From assembly GCA_946894095.1 (NCBI GenBank), contig OX335641.1:9628501-9692500 (forward strand): a stretch of 64,000 nucleotides of DNA, in the 5' to 3' direction. Below the pieces are notes generated by a model, which had not been told where the DNA came from, searched no databases, and saw nothing but the letters and a program-made list of their open reading frames with translations. This document shows, piece after piece, positions 1-13,000 of the stretch (its first letter is position 1; every line of letters begins with the position of its first letter). The position numbers and the translations under genes were made by a program. Source of the stretch: Incurvaria masculella. Its lineage: Eukaryota; Arthropoda; Insecta; Lepidoptera; Incurvariidae.

Positions 1-349
1 CTGGTAACTTCCTATTTTTGGCAAGTTATAGCATAAATAACGGCGAACGACTGTTCTCCAGTTCTCACCTAAGACGGTGATTTTGACAGCTTGTTAATAG
101 TGTTTGTGAAGGTAAACACATAATTGCTTTCCAAATAAATCAAAAGTATACAAGTATGTGAAAATACTAAGTAATTAAGTAATAAAATAAAATTCACGAA
201 TTATAAGCACGCTTAACAATGTCACTGTGGTGCGAATTATTCAGATAGTTCTGACTGTTTTTCATCTGAACTATCATCGCTGCTGTCCTCACGAACTGGG
301 AATGATGAATTCTTGATCAAACAATATGTTCAACCGGATGTCTCTAATG

Positions 350-741
350 TAGATTGAGAGCGGCTCGTAGCCTAGTGGGGCGGGGACTGGCCTAGCGTAC
401 CAGAGTCTTTCTCTTTCCGAGTTCGATAAGTGCATTTCGTCACGAATGCGAGCCATGGTTCGGAATCCATGTAAAACTGTAGGTCCCCTTCCCCTACTAG
501 GTGGTAGGGTTTAAGCCTGCCCGGGTTGGTACCATAGCATTGGATGAAAAGATGGTCGAAGCGGCAATGAAAAATTGTCCGTGTTTTCCATCCAGTTCAA
601 TGTAGCCGTGCTCATAAAGGGAAGGTCCTGGCATGGCACCTAATTCCTTCAGGAATGTGGTGTATTGGGCTAATATCATAACGGTAGTTGTGTGGTATCA
701 GCCATCCATGTCAGGTCGCATAAAAAATAATAAATAAATAA
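350..741 (+). repeat. SINE copy 1, truncated tRNA-like head
   Basis: This starts with a box-A-like segment (tagcctagtgg), then carries the body seen in at least eight other places here: 'cacgaatgcgagcc', 'cccgggttggtacca', 'gaagcggcaatgaaaa', 'ttccatccagttcaatgtag', 'attagccatccatgtc'. It ends in an A/T-rich tail. It lies in what would be an intron of pseudogene copy A. Confidence 0.65.
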
Positions 742-960
742 GTGATCCCTTACCCCATTACGCAGTCGTTGACATATCGGCGCAGGGTCCATCCACGTCA
801 GGTCTATAACGTCCGATGCAGGGGGCGCCAGTTCCGGTAGTGGTGCCGGCAGCTTATTTCCGTTGGCACCTGAGGGGCTGTTACCATCCTTATTGCTACA
901 ATAGTCGGACAAAGGAGGCAAGGCTATGATCATTATGCAACACAACGTGCCCGAACGTTC

Positions 961-1135
961 CTTTTATTGCACAACTACATTACATGGAAAATACCGAAAA
1001 CTTTCGTTGCCGCTTCGACCATCATTCATTCAATACGATGGTACCAAGAACGGGATTAACCCTATCATCTAGCTAGTAAGGAAGGGAACCTACAGTTTAA
1101 CATGAAATTTAAACCACGAACAGGGAATCCCTTAG
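961..1135 (-). repeat. SINE body fragment (copy 2)
   Basis: Reverse-oriented fragment of the same SINE body (cgttgccgcttcgaccatc, cgatggtaccaa, gggaacctacagttt). The head is missing. Confidence 0.6.
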
Positions 1136-1479
1136 TCCGCGCTTACAACATGCACGGGAAAAAATACTGTGTACGTAATTATGTTATAGTAGTAACATAA
1201 TTACAAAACTTGTTATTATTTGAAGTTGGCCTGCAAGCTTTTTAGCCTAGCTGTCACAGCCACCTTTTCAGATCTATTGTGACGTTTACCTTCTAACAGT
1301 TCTCCCTTAATTACTGCCCTCTTCAGGAACTGCAGGACTTTTTGAGATGTGATAACTTTGTCTCAAAGTCTCAAGTCTGAGGTATCCTTAACGTACACCG
1401 TGATTATCTTACCCTTGACAATGTTCGATAAACTTGGAAGACCAGCTTGGCCAATATGATGAAAATACTTGCTCAGTAT

Positions 1480-2040
1480 GAAAAAACTATATTTTACATA
1501 GGCTGGTTAAATAAGACTATATTAAAAAGTACCTTAATAAATCACTAGTGATTGAGCTAAAACCCGGCCTTATCTATTTCACTGTGACCTTAACAAATGT
1601 CGGTTTAAGTCTTACCCAGCCTCTTCAAGGATGTCCAGAGCTTTATCCTGTAACACAAACAACCTCTGATGCAATCGAGTACATAGAAACCATTTGCACA
1701 CAAGTCAAAGCAAATCGAATCAAAATGTATTTTATTTCAGTGAGCATTATAGGTGGAAAAATCCATTATGCTATAGAAATCGTGAATTAATATATTACAT
1801 ATGAAATAAGTTCAAAGCAATAATATAAAAAGCAATAATATGATAAAATTAAGTCATTAAAATAAATTAAGAATATTAATTTAGTCACTGTACAACCTAA
1901 AGATAGACAAATCAGCAATAGGGTATTGTAGCAAAGGTATTTGGCTACAATACCCTAGTTTGCCTGGAAATGTTTACGTTCATGTCCAGCAGTGACAGGA
2001 CCTTGTTGAACTCGACTGGATTAAAAAAAAAAAAGTGAAG
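1480..2040. other. Non-coding spacer with a small perfect hairpin
   Basis: I see no gene. The 80-codon open frame at 1548-1790 has no recognisable features. At about 1919-1956 'tagggtattgtagc' and its exact reverse complement flank a loop of about 10 nt. Confidence 0.4.
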
Positions 2041-4020
2041 CCAAGCACATAATGACTTCTCAAATAAGCAAAAGCAGACAAATATGTGAAACAACTAAGT
2101 AATTCATGAAATATAAGCATCCCAAACAAGGTTACTGTGGTGTGAATTATTCAGATAGTTCTGACTCTTTTTCAGCTGAACTATCATCGCTGCTGTCCTC
2201 ACGAACTGGGAATGATGAATTCTTGGTCAAAAAATCTGCCCAACCTGATGTCTGCAATGTGGATTGGTGAAATGATCCATTACCCCATTATGCAGTCGTC
2301 GAAATATCGGGGCAGGGTCCATCCACGACAGATCTATTACGTCCGATGCAGGGGGCGCTAGTTCCGGTAGTGGTGCCGGCAGCTTATTTCTGTTGGCACC
2401 TGAGGGGCTGTAACCATATTTATTGCTACAATATGAATAGTCGGACAAAGCAAGCAAGGCCATGGTCATTATGCAACACAGTGTGCCATGACATTCTTTT
2501 TATTGCACAGCTACATTGAACTGGATGGAAAATACGGAAAACCTTCATTGCCGCTTCGACCATCATTCATTCAATGCGATGGTACCAACGGCGGGATTAA
2601 TACTATCACCTAGTTAGTAAGGAACGGGACCTACAGTTTAACATGACATCTAAACCACATACACCGAATACCTTAGTCGGCTCTTACGACACGCACGGAT
2701 TATTCTTCTTATGTTCCAGTACCCACACAAATAAGAAATTTGGAAATAATAAAGGTTGTTTAAATTTATTATAAGAATAAAAATCCCGTAGAAAACACGC
2801 TAACTTTTAATGTTTTGAATTTATTTTCACTTGCCTACATTCAATCTTTCTGTGAAAAATCTGTAAGAATCTTCCCTGTGAACCCTGCGTCAACCTTCCC
2901 CCAACAGATTCTACCCAATCCGATCGCGCGTTATCCTCTCCGCTCCCCGCAAGCTATGTTACGTTTGCTCCCGTAGTAAGTATGGTCAGTCAAGATTACC
3001 TCTTTTAAAGTTTTTGATGAAACATATTATAAAACTTGTTATTATTTGAAGTTGGCCTGCGAGCTTTTGAGCCTAGCTGTCACAGCGACCTTTTCAGATC
3101 TATTGTGACATTTACCTTCTAACAGTTCACCCTTAATTCCTGCCCTCTTCAGCAAGTGCAGGATTTTTTGAGGTGTGATAACTTTTATGTCAACTGGGGG
3201 CCCCCAAAGATGGCATTTATTTTATGAATTAGTGGTCCACAGTTGCACAGAAGTTCGGGTCAGTGTCTCCGACCTAGACCATGCAGCAAATGTCCATTAT
3301 CACGAAAAAGATAAGAATGTGCCAAGACCAACATAGTTAGGGCGAGAGGTTCTTGGGCTGGCTCTCTTGAGCATAGCAATTACTTATTTCCCCTTATTTG
3401 CCTCATAAAAAATTTCAAATGCATTTTGGTGATGATGCCTAAAATTCAGTTTAATGATTCTAGGCTCAACATACATGTAATACACCCATTATTTGAAGTG
3501 AAGGGCACTGTACTCAAAACTGCCCCAAATAAAATCACGCTACTATTATAACTTAGTATTTTTTGAACCTGCATCATAATTTCAGTTTGTGTTGGAAATC
3601 ACGTTAACCGCTAACAAGGTTGCCAGGACTGTGATGTTTTGAAAAAATATGTAACGAACCACACACTTTTTTATGACGCTGGGTGGTGAAGGAGTAGCTA
3701 GCGCACTGCTTTTAATAGCAACATTTTCATGTGTGCTAGTCTTAACTGTAAATCTGGAATCATAACTAAATTAATGTATTGTCCACATACCAGACCGTGA
3801 ACATGTGTGTTGATCAGTCTTCTAATATCTGACAAGTCTTTGAGATATTGATATCGATGGATTTCACATAGGATGTGTACTAACAGGGGAAGCAGGGAAT
3901 GATGCAAGTACAAATACATTTGAAGGTCTCAAGTCTGAGGTATCCCTTAATTAACCTACACAGCAATTATCTTACACTTGACAATGCTCGATAAACTTGG
4001 AAGCTCAGCCTTGCCAATAG
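2040..4020 (-). pseudogene. Copy B of the unrecognised gene duplicated at 100-1480
   Basis: This repeats the blocks of copy A in the same order: about 4010-3925, 3190-3040 (GELLEGKCHNRSEKV, ending NFK-stop), 2470-2270 (SPSGANRNKLPAPLP, DVIDLSWMDPAPIF) and 2250-2140 (TSGWADFLTKNSSFP, then an acidic tail). The last block is open here, whereas copy A has a stop at the Trp position. A 730-bp insertion splits it at about 3190-3920 and a SINE sits at about 2490-2660. The second block may run to the third through an intron (GTAATG donor near 2272, TTGCAG acceptor near 2258). Identity unknown. It could be a decaying tandem duplicate or fragments of a live gene whose rest lies left of the window. Confidence 0.45.
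2490..2660 (-). repeat. SINE body fragment (copy 3)
   Basis: Reverse-oriented SINE body with the same diagnostic blocks as at 961-1135. It sits at the corresponding place in the duplicated segment, so it may predate the duplication. Confidence 0.55.
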
Positions 4021-6340
4021 TATCTTGCGACGATTGTATCTTGTACAGTTTTAACAAAACATTACAAACTTACATATGATTGAAGCACAATTGTGCAACT
4101 CTCAACCACTTGGCTGCCCTTCGGTCGATATCAATAGACTTTTGACGCCAAATATACACCTTGTTCAAAAGGGCGAAAGTAGGGAAAATATGGCATATGG
4201 GACAAATGGATATCTATGCAATACAAAGATTTAAAGTATGGCATCACAAACATTAATAAAATTTAGTAAAATAAACATGAACAGAGTCCTTAAAATATTC
4301 AAATAGTAATGAGCTCACCAAAATTTAGAGGAAAAACTATTGTTTTATGTCCACGAATAAATATTTTTTATTGAATGTGCCGATTTTAAAAGAAAAAAAA
4401 AGGCACAATGGCTGAGTACTTACCCTGGCACTCCATACATTGTTTCGTGTGGATGCTCATTTTGTATATTTGTTTTGCCATTCGCACCATTCACATTCTG
4501 TAAGCAATCCGTTACTCAATTTTCATTGTTGGTTGGTTCATATTAAGTTGGCTGACACCGACTCAAAAAATAACAGAAATCGTAACTACAAAAATGAAAT
4601 TTTTTTTAACTTTTTAGTGCTTTTTCTTTGAAGTCGGTTTTTTTTTTGGTAATTTTTTTTAATTGTTTATTTTTAGTGAATCTGAAGTACACTTACTAAT
4701 TTGTACACGTCCTTTCCAATAAAAAAAGAATCACCGAAATCGGTTGGCGTTATATTGAGTTATTCGTCCATTTGTCGCGCACATCTTAATACAAATTTAA
4801 GACTTTTATGATTTTCTCATGGATATCATTGTCAGAACTTAACCAAATTAAAATGGGACCACTTGGGAAGCACTAGCTATCATTTAAAAAAATAATCATC
4901 AAAATCGGTTCACCCAGACAAAAGTTATGAGGTAACAAACATAAAAAAAAAACAAAAAAAAAACATACAGACGAATTGATAACCTCCTCCTTTTTTTAAG
5001 TCGGTTAAAAAGGCTGGCATTTGTGGGCTACTATGAGGCATAGTGCATAAAGTTGCTAATTGTAAATTATGACAATTTTTTGCACCCATCCTCAGAGTGA
5101 TCTCATAAATTCCAGCTTTTTTATTTTATTATATTATGGGATTAAATACAGAATCGCTTAATGCGCTCGGCATTACATTTTTAGTTTGAAACTTCATCAC
5201 AAATGCCAGCCTTTTTTATACATTGTTTTATGACATTAAAAACACAACTGCTTAGTGTTCGTGCCATAGATAAAAAGGGAGGAGATATGGCATCGAAAGC
5301 GCTGTCTCCAATTTTCAAAAACTACTAATCCAATACATTGTTAAATTTTAAGTAAGAGCAATTAAAACAAATATTTGATTACGTTTACCAAATTTACGGA
5401 GCGCATCACCCTCGGCGCCACAGAAGGCATTTGACATTTGCAAGGAAAACGTATATGGGTCAAAGTCCAATGTGTGGGGCCTAGGGTGATGCGGTTTGTG
5501 CATTATTGTGTAAGTAGTATTTACGCATACCTTACCCCGCGTTATTAGTATTACTGTGACTGAGCTTTTATTACCTCAGAAATATACCCTTTTTCTTTTG
5601 TAATCTAACTAAGTCGTTAGGCTGTAAAAATATCCTAGGAACCGACACACCAATGAACTAGGAGAGTTCACAATCATATATTAATTAGGGGAAAGAGGTT
5701 GCGTAATTAGAATGATAGTGCACAAATAAAAAAATAAAAAACAAAATAAAACATACAGACGAATTGATAACCTCCTCCTTTTTTTGAAGTCGGTTAGAAA
5801 AGTCAAAAGTTCATTGACAAATAAATGGTATGAATAAGATTTTGAACTAGGGTATCGAATTGTAGAGGTGTAGGGGCGGCAAATTTTGAATAGCCTACTG
5901 GCGGCAAATGTGTAAATCCGGCGCTGCAAGCCACAGATATCAGCAACATGTTGAAATGGAAACATTTCGAAGTTTCTGCATAATGTAAATTTCGCTAGGG
6001 TTTAGGTGGAAGATCGCAGGCAAAAAACTGTGTCTGAACTCAAAAAATCGCAATTGAAAAGAAATTAGTGGAGGTCCATGCTTACTACGAAGTTAGTCTT
6101 ATCTTACCGATGAAGCCACCTTGCTGTGTAAGGAAGAACCACTCATCTCATCTAACTCCATGTTATATCATGAAACAGAAAATTAACTATATAAAATGAG
6201 CAAAACAAACAATTATAAAACTACAAACAAACTCTTGTTTTCATGGAATAAATCTGAAATAATCACGTCACAGAAAATTCTAAATAATAGGGAAGTCAAC
6301 TGACATTAGCAATATTGTTCTGTACAATCGTTAACATACT
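4020..6340. other. Repeat-rich non-coding DNA with LINE tails
   Basis: No credible gene is visible. Two copies of a 3' tail (gacgaattgataacctcc, then a T run and 'aagtcggtta') end near 5010 and 5795. A related inverted stretch with 'agtcggtttt' lies near 4540-4660. The rest is AT-rich single-copy-looking sequence. Confidence 0.5.
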
Positions 6341-6351
6341 CTTTGGTTATG

Positions 6352-6678
6352 AGTGGTCAGTCTGAGTTCTCACCTAAATTTGCGTTTAGGGCAAACCGAT
6401 CAATTGGCGTTTTGCCTAAAGACGTCAAACTCCATACAAGTTTTAATAGATATTCTGTGGTTTTCCTTCTCCAAGCTGTCAAAGTCAAACTCGGACTTCC
6501 GATTTGTATGAAAACGCGGAGTATTTACGGCAACGTTGAGTAAGCTGTCAAATCAAACTCGGACTCGCAAATGTTAGTTCGCTTAACGCCCACTACGCGC
6601 GCTCTTCAATTTCTCGATACATTTGTAAACGCCAGGCGATCGGTTTGCCGTAAACGCCAATTTAGGTGACAACTGGGG
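6352..6678. repeat. MITE family 2, copy a (long TIRs)
   Basis: Terminal inverted repeats built on 'cacctaaattggcgtttacg' plus 'gcaaaccgatc'. The same element occurs at 18,451-18,784 and, split by an insertion, at 48,628-50,105. The right TIR is cut short where the next repeat begins. No coding capacity. Confidence 0.65.
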
Positions 6679-7326
6679 CTATGGTCCGAAATGCGCTCAA
6701 ACGCTGACAGCGTGAATACAGTTGGTCCGAGACGCGCTGACAGTGCTCACAAATGCAAGATTGTGAGGTATGACGTCACGATGACGTCATCGTTCTAGTG
6801 CTTACGGTGCTCAGGGCAAAACCGTGAGCGCTGTGAGCGGCAGGCATACATCGCGCGGCAAATTTGATTTTGATACTACAAGTAGAGGACACAGATTATA
6901 AATTGAAACGAGCCACCGCTTTCACTCGCCTTTTAGATGCAGTAACTACGTAATCATATGCAATACTGCAGAAATGCGCGCTCTCTCCATTGTCGTTTTA
7001 CTACTATTACGGCTATTGGCCAAATTCTATGTATATCAACATCTCAAAATCACCTTCATTGTCACATAATGTTAGTAAATAGTTATCCGCTAGCAAATTA
7101 TTCATTGTTAAACATTAAATACTATTTTTTGGTGAAGACATATCAAACAATAGCTCGAGGTTATATTGTGAGCACCGTTAGCACGCTCACAATCGGTCCG
7201 ATTTGATATCGCAAATATTGCAGTATTCGTGAATACTGATTCGGCCATGTGTTTGCACGAATATATTTGTGAGCACTGTCAACTCAATTCGGATCAAGGG
7301 GTGGGACTTCGGGTATTGTACGCTAG
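6678..7326. repeat. Tandem MITE-like unit, copy 1
   Basis: A unit of about 640 bp starting 'ggctatggtccgaaatgcgc'. It carries two 'gacgtcacgatgacg' blocks and ends with 'gtttgcacgaatat' and 'tgtgagcactgtcaact'. A second, diverged copy follows directly. Confidence 0.55.
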
Positions 7327-8185
7327 GGCTATGGTCCGAATTGCGCTTAAATGCTGACAGCGTGAATACAGCTAGTCCGAGACGCGCTTACAGTGCTTAC
7401 AAATGCAAGATTGTGAGGTATGACGTCACGATGACGCCATCGTTCAAGTGCTTACGGTGCTCAGGGCAAAACCGTGAGCGCTGTCAGCGGTAGCCATAGA
7501 TCGCGCGGCAAATTTGATTTTGATACTGCAAGAATATAAAATAAAACGCATCACCGCTTTCGCTCGCCATTAGCTGCTGTAACTACGTAACCGTGTGCAC
7601 AACTGTAGAAATGCGCGCTCTCTCCATTGTCGTTCTACTACTATTTCTCATGTTTGCCAAATTCTATTTCTATCAACATTTCAAAATCACCTTCATCATA
7701 ACTCTAATTGTCACATAATGTTAGTTAATAGTTATCCGCTTGCAAATTGTTCATTGTTGAACATTAAATACTCTTTTTTTGTTGAAGAAACTTCAAAGAA
7801 TAGTTGGAGGTTATTTTGTGAGCACCGTTAGCACGCTCACAATCGGTCCGATTTGATATCGCAAATATTGCAGTATTCGTGAATACTGATTCGGACCTGG
7901 GGGTCCATTCAGGGCAAGAGTGAGTTCGAATTCGTCACTAAATATCAACTCACTTTTTTAAATAGTTAATGTTCCCACACTTCTTGAACATCATTACAGT
8001 TAGGTAAAAATCTGGTCTGTCCCGTAAATACGTTGGAAGTATAAACAAAGGTTCCGTTATTTAAATAATAATATATTTCCCAGCTATTTTTAGGTTAACT
8101 CACTCCTGAACTCGAACTCACTCTTGCCCTGAATGGACCCCCAGGTGTTTGCACGAATATTTTTGTGAGCACTGTCAACTTTATA
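7327..8185. repeat. Tandem MITE-like unit, copy 2, interrupted
   Basis: Second copy of the preceding unit (ggctatggtccgaattgcgc). It is split at 7897-8144 by another element, after which its end resumes (gtttgcacgaatattttt). Confidence 0.55.
7897..8144. mobile_element. Nested 248-bp MITE
   Basis: Begins 'ctgggggtccattcagggca' and ends with its reverse complement; the inverted repeat continues inward through 'agagtgagttcga'. It interrupts the unit at 7327-8185. Related fragments occur near 44,645-44,700 and 21,980. Confidence 0.65.
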
Positions 8186-8813
8186 TGTCTTTTTGCTCAC
8201 GGAAAGGCCAAAGCATCCACTATACAATCTCCTCTTTCTCCAATTTATATTTCAATTTCCCTATAGGGGTTGATATCTTCGCACCAGTAGCGTAAGTTTT
8301 GACTTAAATTCGATGAACGTTTTATTCGTCATCCCTCCCGGGCATTCCAGAAAAAATGTGTAATTAAAAACATGTAACTTTTGAAACCTTAATTCTCCGA
8401 CAGCAGTATTCAGAGTGGGCGGACTAACTTTAGTACGCGTATTAAGGTCGGACTAATCAGGTTTTTATATGGTCAGTCCGGTGCTAATCCCGTACTAAGT
8501 TTTGACAGGTTTACTCTGTTTACAACTGCGAAAGTTTAACAGTTACATAATGCCTACCTAGTAATATCGTTGAGAAGATCCAGGCCAAAGTCCTTGGCTT
8601 ACCCTTGTTAGGAAACATCGTAGAAAAAAGTCAGGAGTTCACTGTTGTCAATTTTCCGTAATTTGTGTCAATCTGTGTTCCATTCTAGCCCTTTGCCCCT
8701 TTCGGGTTCGGTTTTGGCGGGAATCCGAACAAGTCGAGATTTTTTTGCTATCGAGTTTTTATTTGCCAATTCGTTTGTTTGTGGTCTTTCTTCGCGGAAA
8801 ACCGGTCGAGAAG

Positions 8814-10058
8814 ATGAAGGCGAAGAGGAAACGGAAAAAGGAAGACAAGAGGTCTCCAGAGGAGTCACTTTCGTCCGATTTATCGGACTGTGAAAATTTG
8901 GCGGGAAAAGATGATCTTGTGGAACAGGCGGGAACTACTGAGCTCAACATCAACACCACAGCTACTACATCAAAATTGAATTCACTCGATAAGTACCAAC
9001 CATTCTTCATTAAAGACTACACCCGTGCATACCCTGAGGATTCGGGAGCACTGGATTTTATCGTATTCATAGAAAGCACAGAACCTAACAAGCCGATTGG
9101 AGACAGAGATATTATGAGCTTATCAAACTCTTTCAAAAGATACATTAAGGGCATCAAACAGTTCAAGAGGATAAATCGATACAAAATAGGCGCAATATTT
9201 GAAAAACCAGAGCTAGCCAATGCAGCTCTCGGTAACAAAACTTTTTTGGATCAATTCAAGCTTAAGGCTTCCATACCTGCATCTGCAACTGAAACCACTG
9301 GTGTCATCACCTCGGTCCCTACCAACTTATCCAATCATAAAATTTTTACCAACATAACAAGCACAAAAAAAATTATATCAGTAAGAAGATTCATGCGTAA
9401 AGTAAAGAATGAAAATGGTTTCCAACTAGAACCCACTCCTACTATTTCCATTACATTTGCATCAAATACTCTACCGGACTATATTGACATGAACTTATGG
9501 AGATTTAGAGTGGCTCAATACATACCCCGTTTAAAACAGTGCTTCCGATGCTTGCGCTTTGGGCACATATCAAAATATTGTAAAAACGGAGAGAGGTGCT
9601 CAATATGCAGTTGCGAAGGGCACAATTATAGAAATTGCTCTACGGAGCATGCCAATGCTACCTGTTATAATTGTCAAGGTAATCATGTCGCTATATCAGG
9701 GTTATGCCCTATAAAAAAGAAGAAAATTGAAGAAAACAAAAATAAAACCAGAAAAGTTCAATACAATGAATTATTTAATGAAAAGTCATTCCCTTCCTTA
9801 CCTACCACTAACACAGATCAAACAGAAAAAAATTATAATACGCAACTAAAATATAACCAAATATTACACACGAATAAAGAAAATTCAGTCGACTCTATCC
9901 TGAATAATTTGTTAAACTCTGAAAAGGCAATGAACATACTTCTCGAAATGATTGTAAAAGTTATAACAATGAGCAAAACTGGCGAGGCTCCTATCTCTGC
10001 GCAAAACATAAAAAGCGTTATTCACGACTCTATTAGAAAAAATAAACCTGTTATATAA
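8814..10058 (+). CDS. Retrotransposon ORF1 (gag-like, three zinc knuckles)
   Basis: 414 residues, nucleic-acid-binding chaperone of the element. I chose the ATG at 8814 (MKAKRKRKKEDKR), which gives a very basic N-terminus; the frame is open further upstream but without an ATG. Residues around 240-300 hold three Cys-rich knuckles: CFRCLRFGHISKYC, CSICSCEGHNYRNC and CYNCQGNHVAISGLC. The family role is to coat the RNA and form the retrotransposition particle. Its stop codon overlaps the ORF2 start as TAATG, suggesting termination-reinitiation coupling. Confidence 0.9.
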   Translation: MKAKRKRKKEDKRSPEESLSSDLSDCENLAGKDDLVEQAGTTELNINTTATTSKLNSLDKYQPFFIKDYTRAYPEDSGALDFIVFIESTEPNKPIGDRDIMSLSNSFKRYIKGIKQFKRINRYKIGAIFEKPELANAALGNKTFLDQFKLKASIPASATETTGVITSVPTNLSNHKIFTNITSTKKIISVRRFMRKVKNENGFQLEPTPTISITFASNTLPDYIDMNLWRFRVAQYIPRLKQCFRCLRFGHISKYCKNGERCSICSCEGHNYRNCSTEHANATCYNCQGNHVAISGLCPIKKKKIEENKNKTRKVQYNELFNEKSFPSLPTTNTDQTEKNYNTQLKYNQILHTNKENSVDSILNNLLNSEKAMNILLEMIVKVITMSKTGEAPISAQNIKSVIHDSIRKNKPVI

Positions 10059-13000
10059 TGTCTACTTTGAATGTTGTACAATGGAACGCGCAAAGTTTGC
10101 TATGTCATCGACATATTCTCACTCAATTTTTATATGAAAATGATATACATATTGCAATAATTTCTGAAACTTGGTTAAAACCACAACAACGTTGTAAATT
10201 TAGAGGATATCAATTGGAAAGATCTGATTCTGGAAATTCACACAATGGAGTAGCAATATTAATTCATAATAGTCTAAGCTACACAAAAATTATCACCACA
10301 AGTGACAACTCGATACAAAATATAGCTATCAAATTATCTTACAACAACAAATTTGTAACTATAGTTAGTTTATACAGTCCCCCGAATTGTACTCCACCTT
10401 TCACAAAAAGTAAGTTCGATAGATTAGTAAAAAATATCTCTGAGCCAACGATTATTGCGGGCGATTTTAATGCTCATCACACTTTTTGGGGATGCAATAA
10501 CACTGATTCACGTGGAAGGGACATTTTGGAAATAATTGATGACAACAATCTTGTTCTTTTGAATAACGGTGAAGTGACAACAGTTGGTTCCAGTAGATGG
10601 CGGCCAAATGCACTCGATCTCACAATGGTATCTTCTTCTTTAGCATTGTCTTGTAACTGGACGGTCCATGATGACCCTCTCGGAAGTTATCACCTGCCAA
10701 CAATAACAAAAATATTATTAGCCAACAACACATACAACAATCAAGAGACTGCAAACAATTTTCCAAAGCATCCAAACTTTAGACTCGTAAATTGGAAAAT
10801 ATACTCAGATTTAGTTTCGAGAGAGCTCGAACATTTTAACTTTGATAATCTTAACCCAATAGAATCTTATGATTCTTTTTGTAATATTTTAAATGCAGCT
10901 ATTGAGAAGTCTATACCCAAACGGAAGCATTCATCCACACCTAACTCCACTTTTCGGCATTCAAAACCCAAACTTTCTGTTCCCTGGTGGAATGAAAAAT
11001 GCAGCTCAGCTGTAGAAAATTCCAGGAAAGCATATGCAACATTTAAACTAAATTGTAATGACGAAAATTACATAGAATTCAAACGATTGCAAGCACTTAA
11101 AAAACTCATTTTAAAAAGAGAAAGAAGCGAAAGCTGGCAAAGGTTATGTGAATCATTTAACAGATATACACCCGTTTCTAAAATTTGGAACACTATTAAA
11201 AAATTTAATAATACCTACCAAAGTAATAGTCACAACACAAATCATGACTGGATTAATGATTTTTTGCAAAAGTATACACCCGATTATGTTGAAAATCAAC
11301 TACATTCAATCAATAGTTCTGTTCCTAACAATAATGAAAATGAGTACCTTACAAAATATTTTACTTTACAAGAACTGAAATCTGCCTTAAATTCTAGACG
11401 AGATACTGCATGTGGATTAGATATGATTCCATATAAAATGCTACGTCACTTAAACCACAACAGTCTGGTAATATTTTTAAACACGCTTAATAAGCTGTGG
11501 TGTACTTCCATAATTCCATGGGAATGGAAAATAGATTGTCTCATCCCAATACTTAAACCAAACAAAAGTAAAGACGATGCAAATTCTTATCGACCTGTGG
11601 CATTGACTTCGTGCATTGGAAAAATTTTTGAACAGTTAATTAAACAACGTTTAGAATTTTTTATAGAAAGAAACAACATTTTACCTAGCAATCAATTTGG
11701 TTTTAGGAGGGGTCGATCCGCTAGAGAAAGTTTCAGCCATCTACATCTGGATATTTCAAAAGCTTTCTCATTAAATCACGATACCGTGTGTGTTTTTTTA
11801 GATGTCGTCGGCGCATTTAACAACATCGATCACTTTACACTTGCATCGATCTTGAACTCTTTGGGCATTCCAGCAAAATTAATAAATTGGATATATAATT
11901 TTTTAAATGGCAGGGAAGTATATGTGAAATACAGCAACTCTCTTTTTGGTCCCAGATTTTCCTATAGGGGAACGTCTCAAGGTGGGATATTAAGTCCCCT
12001 CTTATTTATAATTTATATTCACAAATTAAACTCAAAACTAGGATTTGATGTAAATAACCTCCAATTTGCAGATGATTTGGTTATTTATTGTTCCATTGGT
12101 GATAGAGCGACTACATTGACTTGTATAAATAAAGCCATGGAGAATTTGTATAAATATTTTACTGAGTTAAATTTAGATATAAGCCCAGAGAAAAGCAAAG
12201 TTGTTATATTTAGTAAAAATAAATACAAATTAAAAGCCGAAGTCTTCTACAATAACACTCTTCTTCCGGTAGTTGAAACCGTTAAGTTTTTAGGAATAAT
12301 ATTTAACAGTAACTTATCTTGGAACTCTTATATCGATGGCATAGCAGACAAAGCGTTAAGATCATACAACATTTTGAGGTCCTTAGCGGGCACCTATTGG
12401 GGCGCGGATCCGAAAATCCTAATAATGCTTTTTAAATCTTTGATACGTAGCCATTTTGAATATGGTTTTCTATGTTTTTCTCATCATTGGAAACTTATAG
12501 AGAAACTGGAAAAAATACAAAATAAAAGCTTACGTTTAATAACTGGAGCGATGATGTCAACTCCCATAGTATCCATGCAAGTAGAATGTAACATTCCTCC
12601 ACTGAGAATCCGCTTCAAATATCTGAAATTAAAATTTTTGTTAAAGCTTCTATCCATATCAAATCATCCTCTGTTTACCAAAATTCAACATCTCCTTTCC
12701 ATCCCATCCGATCCTAGTCATCATCCTTACATCCTGAGAGACTTTTCAAATATATTACATTACAAAAATGAATATGAAATACAAGCCAATTTCAACTTTC
12801 CTTGCTATTTGGGAAAATATGACAGCAAATTCTACGGAATTCCAATTCAAATAGACGAAAACTTGGAGTGCAAAGAAGATTTTTTAGAACAAATTTCAAG
12901 TTACAGAGGTTACAGAAGAATATATACCGATGGTTCGAAAACAGTTCGTGGGGTCGGCTGCGCGATCTATGACGAGACAACCAAGAGAGGTTATGGCATT

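Larger units (their letters stand above)
100..1480 (-). pseudogene. Decayed copy A of an unrecognised gene
   Basis: Read on the minus strand, about 1442 to 1215 encodes a protein-like stretch containing GELLEGKRHNRSEKV and ending at ...LQANFK-stop, with an in-frame TGA upstream near 1375. A second block (about 945 to 740) has a low-complexity Pro/Ala/Leu segment followed by DVIDLTWMDPAPI. A last block near 330 to 240 ends in an acidic tail containing REDSSDDSSDEK. In the last block a Trp codon of the sister copy is TGA here. SINE sequences interrupt it at 350-740 and about 961-1135. The same blocks in the same order recur at 2040-4020, so this is one of two diverged copies. I do not recognise the parent gene. 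The stops argue for a pseudogene. Confidence 0.5.
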
